A DNA stretch of 10,078 bases from Kalaharituber pfeilii (GCA_015179045.1 WHUZ01000358.1:1-10078), one strand, 5' to 3'. Positions 1-7,856 are shown, counted from the first letter of the stretch. Translations and numbers: made by a program. Notes: a model not told the origin generated them from the sequence alone.

Positions 1-2
1 GG

Positions 3-815
3 CTCCAATGATATTTCTAGATAACTAGAGCTAATAGCTATCAACTGAGGCTCGACTTGCTTAGCCAATATATAGAGGGTAAAGTATCAGACTGGTTGCA
101 TGATACTAAGGACTCAGTAACAATCTGGACAGAAGTTGAACTACTCATTTGAGCTATATATATGAAGCTTCAGGAAGCCGTTGAAGCTGTACAAAAACTA
201 CAAAGGGTAAAGTATACTAGAACTATTATTGACTTCTTCATAGAAATCGATGTGCTCAACTAACTTGCCAAAGTACCAGATCAAGCCCTCATCGCTATCG
301 TAATATCTAATCTTAAGATTCAAGTTCAGAATCTAATGGTAGAATATACTCGAGTAATGACAAACTAGAAGAAGTTCAAACTACTTACTATTTCAATTGC
401 TAGACATACTACTATCCTATTAACTTCTAATTTCTCTAGCTTTTCCTAGAAAAATACTAACATTTCAACTTCCTATTCATCCTTCATTTCCCCGGTATGC
501 TATATACCCCAGAACCTAAAGAACTATGATAGTATACTACCTCAGGTCAAACAAAACTGAAGAGCTTAAGAAGAATATAGAAAATGTAGATGAAAAGGTT
601 ATGAAGAGAAGGACTGTTAGCTAGAATGGACATACACTAAACTTAAAGGTGATAATAAGTAAAAGTGAGACATAGGAACTACCAAGACTCTTAAGAATGG
701 AATAGAGAGAGCCCTATAGAATAAACAAAGATGAACCCATCAAGGTGCCCTCTGTATTACTAAGCTAGACTTTAATAGAGAAGACATCAAAGAGGAACCC
801 AAGTCAGAAAATGAG
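3..815 (+). pseudogene. gag: Degenerate gag (capsid and zinc-knuckle nucleocapsid), 5' truncated by window edge
   Basis: Gag forms the retrotransposon particle and packages RNA. Reading the frame that starts at position 3, the stretch from 57 gives LLSQYIEGKVSDW and continues with a retrotransposon-gag-like, mostly helical sequence, broken by TGA, TAA and TAG. At 576-617 the nucleocapsid zinc knuckle (CX2CX4HX4C) can still be placed by spacing. The first Cys reads Tyr (TAT), the second Cys is intact (TGT, 585-587), the His reads Tyr (TAT, 600-602) and the last Cys is intact (TGT, 615-617). Both losses are single transitions (TGT to TAT and CAT to TAT). An acidic linker follows, up to a stop at 816-818. 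Pol continues in another frame. The identification rests on knuckle spacing plus position upstream of pol; the exact gag boundaries are not resolved. Confidence 0.75.
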
Positions 816-820
816 TAAGG

Positions 821-1384
821 AGCCCTGATAGTACCTTTAGTAAAGCTCTCAAGCATTACCCTCTCCTCACTATTGACATTAAATTCAAAGATCCCAACCT
901 TAAGGTCAGAGAGATCATCGATCCTAGTACATCTGCTTCTTATGTGTCATTGGATTTGAGTAGGAAACTTGCTTAGAAAAAAAGGAAAAGACCTATTAAG
1001 GTTAGACAGAGCAATAGATCTTTATTAAAAGAAGGTACTATAGTAGTTAATACTTCTTTTTCTTTTCTTAATGCTTTAGATTCCTGTAGTAATAGATTGC
1101 ATAGAATTGTTTTGAATTTGAATATAAAGTATTTGAGCATGGGTACTAGAGAACCTCTTTTGGGATTGTTTTGGTTGTTAGAGAAAGGTTTTTTAGTAGA
1201 TTGTCCTAATCAGTATTTGGTTCATAATGTTTCTAGTTTAAGTATTCCTTATACTTTTCTTAATCTTTTTTCTATTTCTATTTTGGATTTAGATAAGAAA
1301 TTTTGGCAGCAAGGTGATATACTGCTAATGATTGATATATACAAATGGTACTCCTATTATGCTGAAGTTGTTTTCAAAGAATAG
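821..1384 (+). pseudogene. pol: Degenerate pol, aspartic protease and following linker
   Basis: From 821 the pol frame is offset by -1 relative to gag. Around 854 it gives HYPLLTIDIKF, typical of the start of fungal Ty3/gypsy protease. The active site at 920-934 reads D-P-S-T-S where the family has D-S/T-G-A. The Gly and Ala appear changed to Ser and Thr by G-to-A transitions, so the protease is dead. After a TAG at 974-976 the frame is open for 135 codons to the TAG at 1382-1384, far longer than elsewhere in this pol. That open stretch keeps family features: a KRPIKVRQ-like block near 990-1015 and a WLLEKG...VDCPNQ block near 1169-1215 that matches the usual W-L-x-K...D-W-P-N pattern. It is also unusually T-rich and C-poor on this strand. 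No internal promoter or start is evident. An isolated small gene is unlikely because the homology continues on both sides. Confidence 0.8.
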
Positions 1385-2800
1385 GCTTGCCAATTACCCT
1401 CTTATAGACCTTGGAACTATAAAGTCCTACTTAAAGACTCTAATACTAAAGTACCTAATGGCCCAAGGTATAAGACTATGTGGGAGAAAAATGAAGCTCT
1501 AAAGAGATACTTGAAAGAGCACCTCCTTACCGAGAAGATTAGATAGTTCCAATCAGTAGCTGGTGCACTGATACTCTTTGTTCAGAAAAAGGATAGATTA
1601 CTACAGTTATATGTAAACTATCAGTAGCTTAATAAGCTTACTATTCTGAACCGATACCCCCTACTACTAATGACTGACCTCCTCAAAAAGACTTCAGGAA
1701 CCAAATAGTTTATGAAATTGGACCTCAAAAACAGCTACTACCTTATTCAAATCAAGTCTAGTAATAAATGAAAGACTACCTTCAAGACTAAGAAAAGCTT
1801 ATTCAAATATACTATCATATACTTTAAACTGATTAATGTTTCTGCCTCATTCCAAAAGATGATAGACAAGATACTAAAGGATATTGATAGAGTAGTCTAG
1901 TACATTAATGACATGCTAATTTATAGAGGAAGAACTGAATGAGAATATCAAAAGATAGTAAAACAAGTCCTAGCTAAGCTTGCTGAATATAGACTTGCTA
2001 TTAACCTTATAAAGTCAGAATTCCATATTAAAGAAACAATGTTTCTTAGCCACCTTATTAACAGATCTAAAATTGAAATAGATCTGAAGAAACTTAGTAC
2101 TATCACTGACTGACCCATACTAACAAAAAAGAAGGAGGTTGAAAAGTTCTTGAGTTTTGTAAATTACTATCACTGATTTATACAAAAATATAGCACTAAA
2201 ACCTGACTACTAACCCAACTGACTAGAAACATACTATTTACCTGAAGTGAAGTACAATAACATTCCTTTAATGAATAAAAAGATGCCTTTATGTCTGCAC
2301 TAATAGTCCGATAGTATGACTATACCTTACTAATTATTATAATGACTGATACTAGCAATTAAGCTCTTATAAGTATACTCTCTCAATATTATACTACCAA
2401 CCAAGTCAAGACTCTTCACTCTATTGACTACCACTCTAGGACACTCAACCCTGCAGAATGTAACTATTCTATTTATGATAAGGAACTTCTGACTATAGTT
2501 GACTGCTTCCACAAATAATGTACCTAGCTTCAAAGTCTCTACATCGACATATATACTGACCATCATAGCCTCACTTACTTTGCCTTGAAGCAAAGGCTCA
2601 ACTCCTAACAAGCAAACTGGTATATTAAACTATATAAGTTTGATTGTATGATCCACTATTAGAAAGAAATGGATAATAAGAAACCCAATGTATTAACTAG
2701 GAGGTCTAGTGATAAACCTATTGGACTAAAGGTACAACTACTCAAAGATGGGCAACTCCTAATCAATAGAAGACCTGTCAAATGAGACTATAACCTTGAT
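1385..2800 (+). pseudogene. pol: Degenerate pol, reverse transcriptase and RNase H
   Basis: Reverse transcriptase makes element cDNA from RNA and RNase H removes the template. Domain order is clear. Near 1409 is the PSYRPWNYKV block that precedes RT. RT motif A is KLDLK, with its catalytic Asp kept at 1721-1723. The YxDD box at 1901-1912 reads Y-I-N-D, so the first catalytic Asp is now Asn by one G-to-A change. RNase H begins near 2270. Its first Asp is kept (MTDTS, 2348-2350), as are the Glu of YDKELL (2483-2485) and the Asp of YTDHHS (2558-2560). The expected Trp after the RT D/E-W-K motif is TGA, and the WP of the RT-RH connection is TGA-P. Stops occur on average every 20 codons, but the frame never shifts. 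Loss of YIDD plus the stops rules out activity. Confidence 0.92.
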
Positions 2801-2839
2801 AGTATTAATATTGATAACTGAGAAAGAAGAGAAGATGGG

Positions 2840-3553
2840 TTGTTAGTAGTACTAAAATAATACTAGCCCAAAGTCATAAAGAAATGCTATGACTCTAATA
2901 TTATTAGGTACTAGGGAGTACACTGCACTCACAAAATCATCTCAAGGAACTTCTACTATGATAGATAGAAGGAAGATACTTAATATTATATTATAAGTTG
3001 TGCCCTCTACTAAAAAGCTAAAGCAGATAGATACTTATGATGGATACAACTTATCCCAATGCCTACAGGTATTAAGCTCTTTGAGGAAATTATAATATAC
3101 TTTGTCGGAGAACAACTAGAGTCAGAAGGCTTTAATGCTATTCTTATCATTACTGACTAGTTCATCAAAGTACAATAATACATACTGGCCAAGATGACTT
3201 GGGCAGCTACCGATATCATATCTATTTACCTTAATGAAATCTAGTAATACCATATTCTACCTCTTGTAATTACCTCTAACCATAAACCTCAATTTGCCTA
3301 TGCATACTAGAAGGAACTAAACAATAAGCTTGACATCAAGCTCTAACTTTCCACTACCTACTATTCTCTGACTAATAGACTCTCTGAAAGAGCTATCTAA
3401 ATATGGAAATAATACCTACATATCTTCTGTCACAATCGTCAAAACTATTAGACTATTTGACTACCCCTAGCTGAGTTCACTTATAATTCTTTATACATCT
3501 CAACCTATAGTTATAAACTCTTCAAAAGTCTATATAAATTCAACCCAAAGACC
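2840..3553 (+). pseudogene. pol: Degenerate pol, integrase zinc finger and catalytic core, interrupted at 3553
   Basis: Integrase joins the cDNA to chromosomal DNA. The HHCC zinc finger is recognisable at about 2925-3020: both His are present in a VHCTHK motif and the first Cys is present (SCA), but the second Cys of the CxxC reads Tyr. In the DDE core the first Asp position reads Tyr (3098-3100, IYFVGE), the second reads Asn (3278-3280, TSNHKPQF for the usual SDRGPQF) and the Glu is retained (3386-3388, SERA). Downstream, PLAEFTYNS (3464-3490) and KFNPK just before the break are family hallmarks. The frame runs into the TGTCAC terminus of the inner element at 3554 and resumes at 8758. The Asp-to-Tyr change is not a transition, unlike most other losses. 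Confidence 0.9.
3549..3553 (+). repeat. Left target-site duplication AGACC
   Basis: AGACC abuts the first base of the left LTR, and an identical AGACC abuts the last base of the right LTR at 8753-8757. A 5-bp duplication is the usual integrase footprint of LTR retrotransposons. Removing one copy plus the element leaves the outer pol in frame, which confirms the boundary to the base. Confidence 0.95.
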
Positions 3554-3589
3554 TGTCACGGCCCACTCCCTACAGTCTCCGTACACTAA

Positions 3590-3742
3590 GCCACGACCGC
3601 CAGCAAGCCACGACCGCCGGCAAGCTACGACCGCCGGCAAGCCACGACCGCCGGCAAGCCACAACCACTGGCAAGCCACAACCGCCGGCAAGCCACGACT
3701 GCCGGCAAGCCACGACCGCCAGCAAGCCATAACCACTAGCAA
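3590..3742 (+). repeat. 17-bp minisatellite I in left LTR, 9 units
   Basis: The consensus unit is GCCACGACCGCCGGCAA, repeated head to tail nine times without a length change. Variation is almost all C/T or G/A, for example GCCACAACCACTGGCAA. The unit is CpG-rich and carries the palindrome GCCGGC. The right LTR has only five units (7857-7941). Confidence 0.95.
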
Positions 3743-3752
3743 GTCGTGACCA

Positions 3753-4159
3753 TATCCTGCCTCCCAGTATAGCCTGCCTGCCAGTATGGCCCACCTGCCA
3801 GTATGGCCCGCCTACCAGTATAGCCCACCTGGCAGTATAATCTAACTGCTAGTATAGCCCGCCTGCTAGTATAGCCTGCCTGCCAGTACGACCCGCCTGC
3901 TAGTATAGTCCGCTTGCTAGTATAGTCTACCTGCAAGTACAACCCACCGGCTAGTATAGCCCGCCGGCTAGTATAGCCCACCAGCTAGTATAGCCCGCCT
4001 GCTAGTATAGCCCGCCTGCCAGTACAGCCCGCCTGCTAGTATAGCCCGCTCACTACTACAGCCTGCCTGCTAGTATCGCCGCCTGCCAGTATCGCCCGCC
4101 TGCTAGTATCGCCCACCTGCCAGTATCGCCCGCCTGCCAGTATTGCCTGCCTGCTATGA
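3753..4159 (+). repeat. 17-bp minisatellite II in left LTR, 24 units
   Basis: The consensus is TAGCCCGCCTGCTAGTA, with frequent TGCCAGTA variants. All units are 17 bp except one 16-bp unit at 4076-4091, which the right LTR shares at 8275-8290. It follows minisatellite I after a 10-bp transition and has the same period. The last unit degenerates into TGAAAAC. Open frames on the minus strand here only reflect the repeat. Confidence 0.95.
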
Positions 4160-4249
4160 AAACTCTGCCTTCACTACTCTGTTCTTACTGCTGCCCTCGT
4201 TGCTGCTTCTACCTTTGTATTATACTTCTTAGGTAATAAACCTATCATG

Positions 4250-4257
4250 TATATATA
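4250..4257 (+). promoter_or_regulatory. Probable TATA box of inner 5' LTR
   Basis: TATATATA lies in the non-repetitive 3' part of the LTR, flanked by sequence identical in the other LTR (8432-8439). This is the position expected for the U3 promoter. The start site would be about 25-35 bp downstream, near 4280-4290, by convention only. The minisatellites lie just upstream, in the U3 enhancer position. Confidence 0.55.
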
Positions 4258-4570
4258 GGCTCTATCTTGCCCTCATGTAAATAGTTCCTTCTCTCCTTGT
4301 CTGTTGTCTTGTCTCCTTAATAGACCCATATGGTTCCTCGCAGTCTATATATTCTTGTTATTCTTGTCAATTCCTAGATCCAATTTGTACTTGGTCTTCT
4401 CTACCTTTTCACCATAGCCTGCCATCACCGTTGAACTGGAACCGCTGAACTGCTCCTGTCAAATCTCTCCTGTCAAGTTTGTCAGGCCTCTGCTATTCAG
4501 CGCTTGCAAAACTACTATTACCCTGAACTGGCCATATCCCTTAGCAGCACCAGCTTGCTGCCACGTGATA

Positions 4571-4759
4571 CTACAACAGACCAACAATTGCTAACCAGTA
4601 TGGCCAATCCTCCAGTTCATGAACTCACCTCCTAGTCCTTGTTCTATAGCACCAGTTCCTGTTCATTCTTTATTCCAAACTCTTAATTCTACAGCCTTCA
4701 TTCACAGCCTCTGCCTGCAGTCTGGAACTGCAAGCTTCTTTCCAGCCAGTTGCAGCTCT
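4571..4759 (+). other. Inner element leader, no intact gene
   Basis: This is the sequence just after the left LTR, where a primer-binding site is expected. CTACAACAGACCAACAATTG follows, with no TGG-initiated tRNA complement next to the LTR. An ATG at 4600-4602 in a good context (A at -3, G at +4) opens only 11 codons before TAG. It could be the remnant of a gag start, but nothing downstream supports that. The rest is unremarkable pyrimidine-rich sequence. Confidence 0.5.
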
Positions 4760-5480
4760 AAAACTCTCGAATTCCGGCTGGCCTGGATTCCCGAACTTCT
4801 TAAACACTCTCAACTCTCGATATTCTAGCCTCTCTAGGTTCATGAACCTTCTGAATCTTCTGAACTCTTTGAACTCTTAATTTCCGGCCTGTCCGGATTC
4901 CTGAACTCTCTGAACTTTCGAATTCCCACCTGCTTGGATTCCTCAATCTTCTGAACATCCTGAACCCTTGAACTCTTGAGCTCCGGAGGACCCAGACTCC
5001 TGAGTCTTCTGAACATCCTGAACTCTTGAACTCTTGAGCTCCGGAGGATCCGGACTCCTGAGTCTTCTGAACCTCCTAAACCTCCTGAACCTTCTGAACT
5101 CTCTGAACTCCTAATTTCCAGCCCGCCTGGATTTCTGAACCTTTGAACTCTTGAGCTCCAGAGGATCCGGACTCCTGAGTCTTCTGAACTCTCCCGAACT
5201 CTTGAACTCTAGGCCTTCTGGCCTTCTGAGTTTTCTGAACCTCCTGAACCTCCTCCACTCTCCGAACTCTTAATTTCTGGCCCACCTGGATCTCTGAACC
5301 CTCAAACTCTTGAGCTCGGGGGACCCGGACACCTGAGTCTTCTGAATGTCCTAAACCCTCTGAACTCTTGAACTCTGGGCCTTCCGGCCTCTTAAGTCTT
5401 CTGAACTTTCTAAACTCCCTCAGAACTCTTGAACTTTGGACCTTCCAGCCTCTTGAGTCTTTTGAACTTCTAAACTTTTT
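4760..5480 (+). repeat. Degenerate 9-bp-based satellite (CTGAACTCT) with 159-bp higher-order unit
   Basis: The block is built from variants of CTGAACTCT, CTGAACCTC and TTGAACTCT. Larger landmarks recur: GAGCTCCGGAGGA-type boxes start at 4978, 5036, 5153 and 5312, and TAATTTCCGGCC-type boxes lie near 4879, 5112 and 5271. The blocks starting at 5110 and 5269 are repeats exactly 159 bp apart at both landmarks. Because 9 and 159 are multiples of three, long frames stay open, including a 149-codon minus-strand frame at 5076-5525 rich in Glu, Lys, Val and Gln. I read that frame as repeat-driven. Confidence 0.8.
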
Positions 5481-5521
5481 GTTCTTCCACTTCCTATCAT
5501 TTCTCTGAATACCTTGTCCTG

Positions 5522-5850
5522 CCATCCTGTCCAGCTATCTTACCATCCTATCCAGCTGTCCTACCGTTCTTCCAGCCGTCCTGCCGTCCTACCATCTTGT
5601 CCAGCTTTCCTGCCTTTATATCCAGCTGTCCCGCCATCCTGTCCAGTTGTTCCGCCGTCCTGTCCTGCTACGCCGTCCAGCCATCCCGCCATCCCGTCCA
5701 GCTGTTCTATCGTCCTGTTCCACCATTCTGTCCTACTGCCATTCTGTTCTGCCGCCATGCTGTCCTGCTGCCATTCTGTCCTGCCACCATTCTGTCCTGC
5801 CGTCATTCTGTCCTGCCATTCTGTCCTGCCGATTCTGTCCTGCTATTCTA
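5522..5850 (+). repeat. 21-bp minisatellite grading into 15-bp units
   Basis: It starts with 21-bp units such as CCATCCTGTCCAGCTATCTTA (variants start at 5522, 5543 and 5564) and later irregular copies. From about 5723 it becomes about 15-bp units of the CCATTCTGTCCTGCC type up to 5850. The shared core CCATYCTGTCC suggests the short unit came from the long one by internal deletion. Several overlapping open frames rich in Pro, Ser, Cys and Leu across 5514-6013 arise from this array. Confidence 0.8.
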
Positions 5851-6630
5851 TAGCCTTACGGTTATACTGCGGGTCTCAGTTCTAGCCTCGATTTCACAGC
5901 CTCAAGGTTATACTGCATACTTTATTTCAGTCTCCTTTCCATTGTTCTTTGATAGGCTCGATATATATTATCAATACATGGTTACCTTTTGCAGCCTTAG
6001 AGCTATGCTGTAGTTTCTGTATCTAGTCCCATTTCTCGATTTTGCTTCTTTATTCTTTTCCTTATTCACATACCTTGACCTTATTTTCGGCCTCATTCTG
6101 CAGTATAGATCCATGACCTCAATGTATGGTCCAGTTCCTCTAAGTGCTTATTAATAGTCTTATCCTGCTCATATTGCTTCTTGTCAGTATCTTATTCCTG
6201 TCTCGTTTGTCAGCCTTTCTGCATTGTTCCTCCACTTTCTCTCTCCCCTAGTCCTCAGCCACACTTTCTAGTTACATGACCTTCTATAACCTGGATTGCT
6301 CTCTCGTCCCTGTCTTGTTCCTATCTTTACGTCTTGTCTTGCTCCTGCTCCTCTCCTCTCCCTTATAGGTCTTATTCTTTCACCTTAATCATGATGAAGT
6401 CAGGAGACCTCTCTTGAAGGGGGGGGATGAACACCGAGAATGCCAACATTCAGTCAAATTAAAGCTTAAATTTTTACCTGAAATTTTCAGCTTCCTCTCC
6501 GCCCTTCTGGTATCCTGCTGAGACACTTTCCCGGTTCCTGCTTTGTCCTTTCCAGTTCCTGCTGTATCCTTATTAGCCTCCACTATGCCTTTGTCAGTTC
6601 CTACCATGCCTTCGCCAGTCCCTTCCACGC
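5851..6630. other. Internal spacer of inner element without recognisable gene
   Basis: The sequence is pyrimidine-rich, mostly non-tandem and has many stops on the + strand. A run of eight G at 6419-6426, preceded by TTGAA and followed by ATGAACACC, stands out. The + frame there (RRPLLKGGDEH) loosely resembles the C-terminal end plus polypurine tract of a Ty3/gypsy pol, so it could be a captured remnant. From about 6540 short CAGTTCCTGC / CCATGCCTT motifs lead into the next array. Confidence 0.5.
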
Positions 6631-6900
6631 CTTCTCAGCGTCCCTTTAAGTCCTTTCAGTACCCCTCAGGTCCTTTCAGTATTCCTCTGGTCCTTTCAGC
6701 ATCCCTTCAGTCCTTTCAGCATCTCTCTGGTCCTTTCAGTATCCCTCCAGTCCTTTCAACGTCCCTCCGGTTCTTTTAACATCCCTTCAGTCCTTTCAGC
6801 GTCCCTCTGGTCCATTCAACGTCCCTCCAGTCCTTTCAGTACCCTCTTAGCCTCCTTCCAGTCCTCTCAGCATCTCTCTAGTCCTCTTAGCATCCCTCCA
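6631..6900 (+). repeat. 20-bp minisatellite TCCTTTCAGYATCCCTCCRG
   Basis: Eleven head-to-tail 20-bp units run from 6631, with unit starts at 6651, 6671, 6691 and so on to 6831. About two further units follow after a short phase change (near 6861 and 6881). The variation is mainly C/T and G/A. Because 20 is not a multiple of three, the reading frame rotates, which argues against coding use. Confidence 0.92.
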
Positions 6901-7620
6901 GTCTTGCTTTACTCTATTCTTATCAGTCCCCACCATGTCTTCATCAGTTCCGGCTGTACCTTTGTCAGTCCCTACAATAATCTTGTCAGCTCTGCTATAT
7001 CTTTGTCAGCCTCGTCAGCTCTGCTATACCTTTATCAGTTACCTTTATTAGTCCCGTCAGCCCTACTATACCTTCATCAATTTCTGCCTTGCCCCCTCAG
7101 TATCCTCTCTAGCGCTCTTAGCATTTCTCACAGCATTTTCTGCAGTTCTCTCAGTATCCTCTGGTACTCTTAATGCTCCCTCTGCTCCTGTTTTACCCTG
7201 TTCTTGTCAGTCCCCACTATGTCTTCATTAGTTCCTGCTGTGTCCTCATCAGTCCCCGCCATGTCCCCTCAGTATCCTCTCTAGCTTCAGCTCTTGCAGC
7301 ATCCTCTCTGGTCCTCTCTGGTCCTCTCAATATCCTCTCAATGTGCTCTCCAGTCCTTTAAGCATCCTCTTCGGTTTCCTGAAGTATCAGCTCAGGTTTC
7401 TTCACCATTCTTCCAGGTCCTCTCTATGTTTTCCAAGGTTCTCTCAGAGTCCTTTCTGGTCCCTTTTCGGTTCCCTCAAGCATGTGCTCAGGTTCCTTCA
7501 GTGTTCCCTCAGGCTCTCTCAGTGTTCTTTATGGTCCTCTTAGAGTCCTTTCTAGTCTTCTCAGCATCCTGTATAGTCCTCTTAGCATCCTCTCTAGGCC
7601 TTACTATGTCCTCGTCAGTC
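6901..7620 (+). repeat. Degenerate 20-21 bp repeat block with larger duplications
   Basis: It is built of variants such as GTTCCGGCTGTACCTTTGTCA and TCCTCTCAGCATCCTCTCTG. Larger copies are visible: 6905-6960 resembles 7189-7244 at an offset of 284 bp, and the 20-mer CCCCTCAGTATCCTCTCTAG occurs perfectly at 7093-7112 and 7265-7284. It is probably a diverged relative of the neighbouring 20-bp array. The overlapping + strand open frames here (6904-7691) look like the same Leu/Ser/Phe-rich repeat read in different frames. Confidence 0.75.
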
Positions 7621-7807
7621 TCCGCTTTATTCTCAATTTCTGTTGCATGTTACTGCCTTGCAAGAACTTAGTTTCTGCTGTTGCCCATTGAGCTTTTGTT
7701 TCTGTCTCGCCTGTTGAACTCGGGAAGGTGTAAGGCCTTATCTGACTCAGAGCTACTCATAAGTTTATGCTACAACTAGCACTAAGCCTCATAGGGGTTT
7801 GGCACCT
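7621..7807 (+). other. Inner element 3' non-coding segment
   Basis: This is the only non-repetitive stretch next to the right LTR. No open frame of note was seen. It includes an imperfect palindrome CATAAGTTTATG near 7758-7769 and a G-rich GGGGTTTGG before the polypurine-like tract. It may hold cis signals for cDNA synthesis. Confidence 0.4.
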
Positions 7808-7820
7808 AGGATGAGGATAA
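7808..7820 (+). promoter_or_regulatory. Polypurine-like tract before inner 3' LTR
   Basis: AGGATGAGGATAA directly abuts TGTCAC of the right LTR, with 11 of 13 bases purine. Plus-strand cDNA priming uses such a tract in this position, which supports the + orientation. It is shorter and less pure than classical tracts. Confidence 0.5.
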
Positions 7821-7856
7821 TGTCACAGCCCACTCCCTACAGTCTCCGTACACTAA

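Larger units (their letters stand above)
3554..4570 (+). repeat. Left (5') LTR of inner element, 1017 bp
   Basis: It begins TGTCACGG and ends CACGTGATA. The opening 36 bp match the right LTR at 7821 apart from one G/A difference. The next about 570 bp are two 17-bp-period minisatellites (3590-3742 and 3753-4159). The last 411 bp (4160-4570) are unique sequence with a TATA box. Compared by hand, those 411 bp align to 8342-8752 without gaps and with about 24 differences, of which about 22 are transitions. Confidence 0.95.

Noticed and set aside
2330..2611. A 93-codon minus-strand open frame
   Set aside because: It lies antisense to the RNase H domain of the decayed pol, which explains this sequence fully.
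1385..3553. Mitochondrial or alternative code in which TGA encodes Trp, suggested by TGA at expected Trp positions
   Set aside because: TAG and TAA also replace Trp and Gln, TGA also replaces Arg, and catalytic residues are lost, so mutation explains the stops better.
3549..3553. Inner element as two unrelated solo repeats, or a tandem duplication of host sequence
   Set aside because: The identical AGACC flanks, terminal inverted repeats and in-frame continuity of the outer pol fit one LTR element insertion.
3530..3981. Overlapping minus-strand open frames of 70-81 codons (LAGGRGLPAVV- and YTSRRAILAGG-like repeats), with a similar one at 7853-8044
   Set aside because: They are direct translations of the 17-bp minisatellites. 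A 17-bp unit rotates the frame, several frames are open at once, and the unit number changes between the two LTRs.
3590..4159. CRISPR-like regularly repeated units
   Set aside because: Units are contiguous head-to-tail 17-mers without unique spacers, inside an LTR of a eukaryotic retroelement.
4235..4240. AATAAA as a polyadenylation signal in the inner LTR (also 8417-8422)
   Set aside because: It lies upstream of the TATA box, so it would not be in the transcribed R region of the same LTR; chance occurrence is likely.
5514..6013. Three overlapping + strand open frames rich in Pro, Ser, Cys and Leu
   Set aside because: They read the same 21/15-bp array in different frames; no start context, signal or domain supports coding.
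6389..7691. Several open frames of 62-125 codons on both strands
   Set aside because: They overlap one another and follow the 20-21 bp repeats; the Ser/Leu/Phe-rich content comes from CT-rich repeats, with no domain recognised.
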